Positions 62,501 to 64,000 of a stretch of DNA of 64,000 bases are shown here, piece after piece (positions within the stretch are counted from its first letter, which is position 1; every line of letters starts with the position of its first letter). Under the pieces are notes generated by a model. It was not told the DNA's origin, made no database searches, and saw only the letters and a list, made by a program, of their open reading frames with translations. Source of the stretch: Mytilus trossulus (Eukaryota; Mollusca; Bivalvia; Mytilida; Mytilidae); contig NC_086377.1 of NCBI RefSeq assembly GCF_036588685.1, positions 74,840,283 to 74,904,282 on the forward strand, in the 5' to 3' direction. Made by a program: the position numbers and the translations under genes.

Positions 62501-63554
62501 CAGTACTGGAGTGGTAAATGCATGTTGTATAATCAGGTGGCACATGTCATGTTCAGTACAAGACTGGTAAATGAATGTTGTATGATCAGATGTCACATGT
62601 CATGTTCAGTACTGGAGTGGTAAATGAATGTTGTATGATTAGGTGTTACATATCATGTTCAGAACAGGAGTGGTTAATGGATGTTGTATTATCAGGTGTT
62701 ACATATCATGTTTAGTACAGGAGTGGTAAATGCAGGTTGTATGATCAGGTGTCACATGTCATGTTTAGTACTGGAGTGGTAAAGGTATGTTGTATGATCA
62801 GGTGTCACATGTCATGTTCAGTACAGGAGTGGTAAATGAGAGTTGTATGATCAGATGTCACAAGTCATGTTCAGTACAAGAGTGGTAAATGCAGGTTGTA
62901 TGATCAGGTGTCACATGTCATATTCAGTACAGGAGAGGTAAATGTATGTGGTATGATCTGGTGTTACATGTCATGTTCAGTATAGGAGTGGTAAATGAAT
63001 GTTGTATGATGTGGTGTCACATGTCATGTTCAGTACAGGAGTGGTAAATGCATGTTGTATGATCAGGTGTCACATGTCATGTTTAGTACAGGGGTGGTCA
63101 ATGAAAGTTGTATGATCAGGTGTCATGTCTCAAGTCATGGTCATTTTTTTTTGGGACCAAAGTAATGTTTTTTGTGTAGAATACTATGTTACGTGTAATA
63201 AATATTTCAATTATATACAGTTACGAAGTATCAGACAGCAACTCTTTGACATACAAACTGGAGTGGTATTCATCAGTGTTATAAAGTTAATCACAATTTA
63301 TCATAATACTATGTTTCTTAATATTTAGAAGACAAGAGTATTTGCAATAAATAGAATGTACACTGAATCACTGAACACTAACAAGGGCAATGTTTAACTG
63401 ATCCACATTATGTGTACTATATAATAAATATCTGTAAATGTGTTAAACATTTTACTTTACTTACATCACCATCTCTACATTCCAAGTTAGTTCTGTTCTT
63501 TATACATAATTCTACCTCTTTTATATTCCCCTCCTCTGCAGCTGTAAGAAGTTT
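16913..63554 (-). CDS. Ankyrin-Roc-COR-HEPN (Roco family) gene, 3' part, eleven exons
   Basis: Exons in transcript order are 63554-63465, 58497-58399, 57607-57509, 56398-56297, 47995-47915, 42927-42852, 30208-29951, 26301-25864, 23896-23757, 22426-21233 and 17509-16913. All introns start GT and end AG and all phases join in frame, giving 1057 codons before the terminal TAA. Visible residues 1-157 are ankyrin repeats. Roc spans about 215-480 (GKKSVGKT 221-228, DFAG, THKD). COR spans about 480-859. A DZIP3/hRUL138-like HEPN domain occupies 860-1050 with RNEMQH at 953-958. Roc-COR proteins are GTP-regulated dimeric switches; ankyrin repeats usually bind protein partners; HEPN domains with R-x4-6-H are often RNases. 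A role as an intracellular sensor with an RNA-cleaving output is inference. Residue 618 is an in-frame TAG, so this copy may be non-functional. The 5' end lies outside the window. Confidence 0.85.
17740..17846. mobile_element. Hairpin MITE with ~50-bp arms
   Basis: The left arm 17740-17788 (agattcttacat, ggattatcggat, caatcgagata) pairs with the right arm 17797-17846 (tatcgagattgg, atccgataatc, atgtaagaatct) around an 8-base loop. It lies in the intron-facing flank just upstream of the HEPN exon and is preceded by a run of about 18 A. Confidence 0.8.
18668..18739 (+). repeat. 10-bp microsatellite (taaatagata)n
   Basis: Seven near-perfect units of AAATAGATAT in tandem. Confidence 0.95.
19085..20372 (+). 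mobile_element. Dispersed repeat family B, with nested family A copy
   Basis: It starts 'ggtgctccgcagggcgccgc', soon followed by 'tttatacgacc', and ends 'gcggtcgtataaaa', so short inverted ends (TTTATACGACC and GGTCGTATAAA) bound it. The interior has 'cctaattcctaaa', 'atcaatcccaacct' core repeats and, near the 3' end, 'cttcggacgacgacgcag'. A family A copy occupies about 19520-19950. Tandem cores between short ends recall bivalve pearl-type and Helitron-related elements, but no classification is proven. Confidence 0.7.
20680..20890 (-). repeat. Dispersed repeat family F, inverted copy
   Basis: It reads in reverse the unit seen at 28908-29775: 'gacgaaacgcgcgtctggcg', 'ttgatccttaatgctctt'-like and 'ccttagtcatatttggcac' segments. 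Confidence 0.75.
21233..22426 (-). CDS. Exon: end of Roc and COR domain, with in-frame TAG
   Basis: A 1194-bp, phase 0-0 exon (398 codons) between 'atgcaaaag' and 'gtaatg'. It begins DEEQCRKRLESYTDKIF, passes IPSYIILDPQWLANAF (typical of COR) and continues MDPKLLEEIFKK, HKEHILEVIEKFDII, FYVPCML. Codon 157 is TAG (21956-21958), flanked on both sides in the same frame by COR-like sequence (LPHLQ stop NNFKQTGKMD). A tryptophan codon TGG changed to TAG is the simplest explanation. Everything else in the exon is open. Confidence 0.88.
22440..23756. other. Intron, no separate feature
   Basis: This intron between the Roc and COR exons contains AT-rich sequence and, at about 22600-22860, text resembling dispersed mussel repeats ('gttcatgttgctcagttt'). 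Nothing coding is supported. Confidence 0.4.
23757..23896 (-). CDS. Exon: Roc GTPase, base-specificity motif
   Basis: A 140-bp exon, phase 1 to 0, between 'tcataacag' and 'gtattt'. It ends PPVIAIGTHKDKFQ; THKD (encoded within 23766-23780) is the NKxD-type guanine-specificity motif of Roc domains. Confidence 0.9.
24105..24280 (+). repeat. ~57-bp tandem repeat, three units
   Basis: 'gaaagcgataacgatcgggc' and close variants occur three times, each followed by an A-rich run and 'aatagacaaacaaaag'. Confidence 0.8.
24570..24926 (+). repeat. Dispersed repeat family B, short copy
   Basis: It opens 'gcgaggcacagcttgatacg' then 'gaaccctaaacag', and closes 'gtcttcggacaacg' and 'gcggtcgtataacaa'. It has a single core unit ('caatcccaaccttcatg') and is much shorter than the 1.7-kb copy at 39486-41185. 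Confidence 0.7.
25070..25680 (-). repeat. Dispersed repeat family G, reverse copy
   Basis: In reverse complement it contains the order seen at 8690-9200: 'gatgactt', 'agcaacattctagcag', 'tatatctccaaattg', 'gttgctgctcacac' and 'gatgttataaaa'-like segments down to 'cagtttattttcgtctta'. Overlapping small frames on both strands are by-products. Confidence 0.55.
25864..26301 (-). CDS. Exon: Roc GTPase, insert and DxxG motif
   Basis: A 438-bp, phase 1-1 exon. The first ~95 codons are a polar, acidic, lysine-rich insert between the P-loop and the DxxG motif. This is followed by LTVWDFAGDIEYYNTHQTFL, then FLVVANLHDID. Related Roco proteins also carry a low-complexity insert here. Only a donor beginning GTTTGT (25863 downward) keeps the frame into the next exon; the stronger-looking GTAAAG four bases on would not. 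Confidence 0.88.
26735..28566. repeat. 16-bp minisatellite (acatccatctgattag)n in a Roco intron
   Basis: About 120 units of 16 bp, mixed with 12-bp versions lacking 'catc'. Variant units (tgcatctg, taataaga, tacacatc) recur in blocks: 26761-27011 reappears 280 bp later at 27041-27291 with no difference that I can see, so the array has higher-order structure. It lies in the intron between exons 30208-29951 and 26301-25864. Confidence 0.97.
28908..29775 (+). repeat. Dispersed repeat family F, three tandem copies
   Basis: Copies start near 28908, 29264 and 29610 ('tagttatcaaaagtaccagg'). Each carries 'tatacgccagacgcgcg' and 'ttgaagagcat'; the first two also carry 'ctgactactgggctggtg' and 'gacgaaacgtccaccagcag'. 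The third is cut off about 175 bp before the P-loop exon. Confidence 0.9.
29951..30208 (-). CDS. Exon: Roc GTPase, P-loop
   Basis: A 258-bp, phase 1-1 exon between 'acatttcag' and 'gtaaat'. After a short N-terminal helix (MDHESIDIYLNALESG) it reads INLIIVGKKSVGKTSLVRRL; the P-loop GKKSVGKT is encoded at 30072-30095. It contains the start of Roc through the switch I region. Confidence 0.92.
30349..30400. repeat. 52-bp near-perfect palindrome
   Basis: Two 26-base arms meet at CATACG/CGTATG and differ at only two positions. A related but broken set of 'cggtcc' and 'ggaccgt' motifs continues to 30452. It lies about 140 bp upstream, in transcript sense, of the P-loop exon. Confidence 0.9.
30462..30575 (+). 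repeat. 3' fragment of dispersed repeat family B
   Basis: 'atttcatagatttctattca', 'ggaaaccaaacg' then 'tcggacgacaagaacgtgat' and 'caatatacgacca' match the last ~110 bp of the 39486-41185 element. Confidence 0.65.
31610..31930 (+). repeat. ~66-bp tandem repeat, five units
   Basis: 'ggtcaagacta', 'tgatctacagta', 'ccaatgac', 'tggctg' and 'ttttgtacaaataaata' recur at intervals of about 65-70 bp. Confidence 0.85.
32048..32197. mobile_element. Small MITE with 18-bp inverted ends
   Basis: Left end AGTCCTATAACATATGAC and right end GTCATATGTTATAGGACT are exact reverse complements, 150 bp end to end. An inner pair ('gaatgcgaag', 'cttcgcattc') forms a second inverted repeat. Confidence 0.8.
32790..33555 (+). 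repeat. Dispersed repeat with ~150-170-bp internal tandem units
   Basis: 'gacctttgacctagga', 'gttgtacatacatcatgaca', 'cctctggtgttggt' and 'gagcggacac' recur four to five times. The 3' end is 'cggacggacggacggacaga' then 'gggcgacccgcctaaaagg'. A 3' end of gacggac runs is shared in style with the repeat at 53493-54627. Confidence 0.75.
34490..35380. repeat. ~56-bp diverged satellite, block 1
   Basis: Units of the form 'gttaatgtgttgatctgtca', 'gtgtgtcaatatgtc', 'gttgatgtatgagtctg'. G and T dominate the plus strand. It lies in the 12.6-kb intron between exons 42927-42852 and 30208-29951. Open frames in it are repeat artefacts. Confidence 0.9.
35381..36374. other. Spacer between two blocks of the 56-bp satellite
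   Basis: Unique-looking AT-rich sequence, apart from a small self-similar patch at 35385-35465 built on 'agctactagcccaa'. No gene is supported. Confidence 0.5.
36375..37650. repeat. ~56-bp diverged satellite, block 2
   Basis: Same unit as block 1 ('caatgtgttgatgtatgag', 'tgttgatctgtcagtgtg'), becoming irregular after about 37380. Confidence 0.9.
38487..38726. mobile_element. 240-bp TTAA-type MITE with poly-C tracts
   Basis: Ends GGGACGACATCAAAAG and CTTTTGATGTCGTCCC are exact inverted repeats, continued by a looser pairing of 'ataaaaaaaactt' with 'aagtttttttat'. Flanks are TTAA (38483-38486) and TAAA (38727-38730), a degenerate TTAA duplication. The interior holds a run of about 18 C near 38555 and a second C-rich tract near 38660. 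Confidence 0.8.
39298..39485. repeat. 42-bp satellite, left block
   Basis: About four and a half units of 'gaggaacaagtaagaatgat' plus 'attgacaccacatgccttgt'. The array stops at 39485 where a family B element begins and resumes at 41186. Confidence 0.95.
39486..41185 (+). mobile_element. Dispersed repeat family B, 1.7-kb copy inserted in the 42-bp satellite
   Basis: It begins 'cagatgctccgcaggacg' and ends 'gtggtcgtataaaa'. The satellite is cut within one unit: 'gaacaagtaa' on the left and 'aatgatattg' on the right, with no duplicated target longer than about one base. The interior carries a 35-bp hairpin array (39965-40215) and four ~180-bp core repeats with 'ccaaaactcccaaaatcaat', 'ccttcctttt' and 'tggtcataaaccttgtg'. 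Absence of a target duplication fits Helitron-like insertion, but no Helitron terminus is proven. Confidence 0.75.
39965..40215. repeat. 35-bp hairpin repeat inside family B
   Basis: Seven units of 'attgaaaatttcttgctatt' plus 'gcacaatactgtgca'. Each has a short palindrome TTGCACA...TGTGCAA around 'atac'. Confidence 0.85.
41186..42322. repeat. 42-bp satellite, right block
   Basis: About 27 units. Forty-two is a multiple of three, so long open frames appear in several frames on both strands (up to 424 codons); they are not genes. Twelve units contain an exact TGACGTCA palindrome, and others have the one-base variant TGATGTCA. It lies in the intron just upstream, on the + map, of exon 42852-42927. 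Confidence 0.97.
42852..42927 (-). CDS. Exon: Pro/Thr-rich linker
   Basis: A 76-bp exon between 'tttttgtag' and 'gtaatc', phase 0 to 1. It encodes TVMSKTSPEVTPDTHLQEPA and then APVVE. No domain is recognised. It is accepted because its phases fit both neighbours. Confidence 0.65.
43552..44310 (+). repeat. Dispersed repeat family C
   Basis: It runs from 'aggctctaaagggactgtgt' and 'cgctcacct' to 'gatgagaaaagctcactcgg' and 'ggccaggtgagct'. It contains 'gacgacggagacggacgac' near the 3' end. I recognise the ends as a common molluscan repeat (recollection, not verified). Confidence 0.6.
44677..46185 (+). repeat. Dispersed repeat family D, copy 1
   Basis: It begins 'caagagtgtacacgctgaaa'. The interior repeats 'tgaccatgaaaatgaggtca'-like units with 'aaggtcagatgacacctgcc' and 'ttccatacaccaaatata' about every 140 bp. 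It ends 'ccgccgccgccggatcacta' and 'gagctttctgaga'. Short minus-strand frames (45822-46176) are by-products. Confidence 0.75.
46565..47745. repeat. 53-bp satellite with CCTAGG
   Basis: About 22 units of 'ggagatgatgtgatgtatat' plus 'acctaggagataccaagctg' plus 'atgacacataca'. It sits between exon 42927-42852 and exon 47995-47915. The serine and isoleucine-rich minus-strand frames are repeat artefacts. Confidence 0.97.
47915..47995 (-). CDS. Exon: degenerate last ankyrin repeat with polylysine
   Basis: An 81-bp, phase 0-0 exon encoding GKTPYDLVTIS, then YCSKKKKKK and VMDFLK. It fits the truncated C-terminal cap of an ankyrin stack. The lysine run could act as a basic patch or localisation signal (inference). 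It sits between two large satellite arrays. Confidence 0.8.
48240..53330. repeat. 59-bp satellite, 5.1 kb, largest array
   Basis: About 86 units of 'ggtgttaggtgtgttggtgg' plus 'agtatgatgagatggtagtt' plus 'gtgtcagtagtgtaggatt'. C is almost absent from the plus strand. The last ~10 units (52790-53320) form a more homogeneous sub-array with 'agtttaggattgatgtaggg'. It fills most of the intron between exons 56398-56297 and 47995-47915. Confidence 0.97.
53493..54627 (+). mobile_element. Dispersed repeat family E with five ~169-bp units, nested in D
   Basis: It begins 'cttagtgagcacgctcacat' and ends 'gcatggggcataaat'. Five tandem units carry 'gtaactcctagaaaaa', 'caatttccagtcgatatgca', 'tagtatgtccttattatct' and 'gagaggagttgcgatgac'. 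A 'gacggacggacggactgac' run precedes the 3' end. Confidence 0.85.
54700..54894 (-). repeat. Dispersed repeat family A/H, reverse fragment nested in D
   Basis: 'gctgactatgcagtatgggc', 'tttgatcattgttgaaggc' and 'cattggcaatcataccacat' are the reverse complement of the copy at 63835-64000. Confidence 0.8.
55516..56010. mobile_element. TTAA-type MITE, second copy
   Basis: It begins GGGGGCTCGCGGGT after TTAA (55512-55515) and ends ACCCGCAAGCCTCC before TCAA (56011-56014). Internally it is the reverse complement of 3797-4361 along most of its length ('tttcgaaagacgcatac', 'aaatcgcttaaattttac', 'aaaagtcacctgagg'). It is 495 bp against 565 bp, through small deletions. Confidence 0.88.
56297..56398 (-). 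CDS. Exon: ankyrin repeat
   Basis: A 102-bp, phase 0-0 exon encoding 34 residues, starting FGQTALHLAAEFGQIDI, a canonical ankyrin helix pair, and ending SPWVKSLE before donor 'gtaaca'. Confidence 0.9.
56703..56868. mobile_element. Foldback element with ~75-bp arms
   Basis: 'aggattaaacacattttttc', 'tagaggttattgatgtgtaa' and 'ctaactcacaaact' on the left pair with the exact or near-exact reverse complement on the right, ending 'gtgtttaatcct' at 56863. The turn is 'aagtccttcggactt'. It would form a long hairpin in RNA of the Roco pre-mRNA. Confidence 0.85.
57509..57607 (-). CDS. Exon: ankyrin repeat, duplicate A
   Basis: A 99-bp, phase 0-0 exon encoding one 33-residue ankyrin repeat (RGKTPLMWAAWGGNLEVV, then TYLVTHGSQLGTTDW). 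The three tryptophans at variable positions are unusual for an ankyrin surface. Because the exon is symmetric and exactly one repeat long, it can be duplicated or lost without shifting the frame. Confidence 0.9.
58399..58497 (-). CDS. Exon: ankyrin repeat, duplicate B
   Basis: A 99-bp, phase 0-0 exon encoding exactly one 33-residue ankyrin repeat (YGLTPLMLAAEGGHLEVM, then TYLVTHRSQLETTDK). The acceptor is 'gatattacag' and the donor 'gtaatg'. It is the partner of the exon at 57509-57607: 18 of 99 bases and 9 of 33 residues differ, although the flanking introns are almost identical. Confidence 0.9.
59105..60720. repeat. 39-bp satellite
   Basis: About 41 units of 'gagtgtcattgctatgtcac' plus 'atgttggtgttgagtataa'. 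The unit is 13 codons long, so open frames of up to 307 codons persist on both strands; they are not genes. It lies in the intron between ankyrin exons 63554-63465 and 58497-58399. Confidence 0.97.
60725..63125. repeat. 53-bp satellite, unrelated to the 46.6-kb array
   Basis: About 45 units of 'aggtgtcacatgtcatgttc' plus 'agtacaggagtggtaaatga' plus 'atgttgtatgatc'. It abuts the 39-bp array, with which it shares only 'tgtcacatg'. Confidence 0.97.
63465..63554 (-). CDS. Exon: first visible ankyrin repeat
   Basis: A 90-bp, phase 0-0 exon encoding 30 residues, starting KLLTAAEEGN and containing EVELCIKN. It lies between acceptor 'gcttacag' and donor 'gtaagt'. The start at 'LL.AAEEGN' with no preceding GxTPLH signature looks like the capping first repeat of an ankyrin stack, so few ankyrin repeats are expected upstream. 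Confidence 0.8.
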
Positions 63555-63834
63555 CTGTAAGCAAAACAAAGCTTTTACATTTTCCTCTAGAACATACAAA
63601 TGTATTATAAATGTAATAATTGAATTAAACAATCTACATTTTTACAGTTTCAACAGTTTATACCAAATACAGTGATTACCAATTGCAAGAAGGAGTGAAA
63701 TTGTTGTGTATAATTTCAGAGGTTTTTTGTAGAAAAGTCTGTAGGCAATTGTATTATGCGTCAGTTTTGAGATCAGCCTAAGTTTTTGTTGAGGTTTGTG
63801 TTGCTCGGTCTTTAGTTTTTTATGTAATGTTTTG

Positions 63835-64000
63835 AATATAAAAAGAAGATGTGGTATGATTGCCAATGAGACAATTCTACAAAATAGACAAAATGACACA
63901 GAAAATAACAACTATAGGTCACTGTACAGCCTTCAACAATGATCAAAGCCCATATGGCATAGTCAGCTATAAAAGGCCCTGAAATGACTAATGTAGACCG
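63835..64000 (+). repeat. Dispersed repeat family A/H at the window edge
   Basis: 'agaagatgtggtatgattgc', 'caatgagacaattctac', 'gccttcaacaatgatcaaag' and 'ggcatagtcagctataaaag'. It runs off the end of the window, so its 3' part is missing. Confidence 0.8.

Overview
The window looks like non-model metazoan DNA, most probably from a mytilid mussel (Mytilus or a close relative). Reasons: it is AT-rich, gene-poor and intron-rich, and it is packed with tandem arrays and with dispersed repeats whose signature phrases I associate with mussel DNA (elements ending in 'gcggtcgtataaaa', the 'tgccaatgagacaa' family, the 'cgccagacgcgcgtttcg' family). The species call is inference; no ribosomal or mitochondrial marker is present.

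One real gene dominates. It lies on the minus strand from beyond the right edge (first visible exon 63554-63465) to a stop codon at 16913. I reconstructed eleven visible exons, and every junction is compatible in splice site and codon phase. They give 1057 codons: ankyrin repeats (five exons), a short linker, a Roc GTPase (P-loop GKKSVGKT, DxxG as DFAG, THKD), a COR domain, and a C-terminal DZIP3/hRUL138-like HEPN domain with the RNase-type R-x4-H motif RNEMQH. This is a sensor-switch-effector layout. Two neighbouring ankyrin exons lie in a recent tandem duplication whose introns differ by about 1% while the exons differ by 18%, mostly at amino-acid-changing sites. One in-frame TAG interrupts the COR domain, so this copy may be a pseudogene, a null allele, a readthrough product or a sequence error.

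Region by region: 1-5.6 kb holds degenerate and 55-bp satellites, with a 1.7-kb CACTA-like element inserted in the 55-bp array and a TTAA-type element nested in that. 8.1-11.6 kb is a decayed 3.5-kb terminal-inverted-repeat transposon with a broken ORF (nuclease-like with a Cys-rich tail, possibly Academ-type). 12.9-16.9 kb has a foldback element, duplications and one possible orphan exon. 16.9-63.6 kb is the Roco gene, whose introns carry most of the remaining sequence: 16-, 39-, 42-, 53- (two unrelated), 56- and 59-bp satellites totalling roughly 15 kb, plus nested dispersed repeats. The right end is another copy of a dispersed repeat.

No tRNA, rRNA, CRISPR array or prokaryotic feature was seen. 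Exon boundaries were assigned by eye from GT/AG sites, codon phase and protein-family resemblance. Repeat boundaries are approximate unless a target-site duplication is given.
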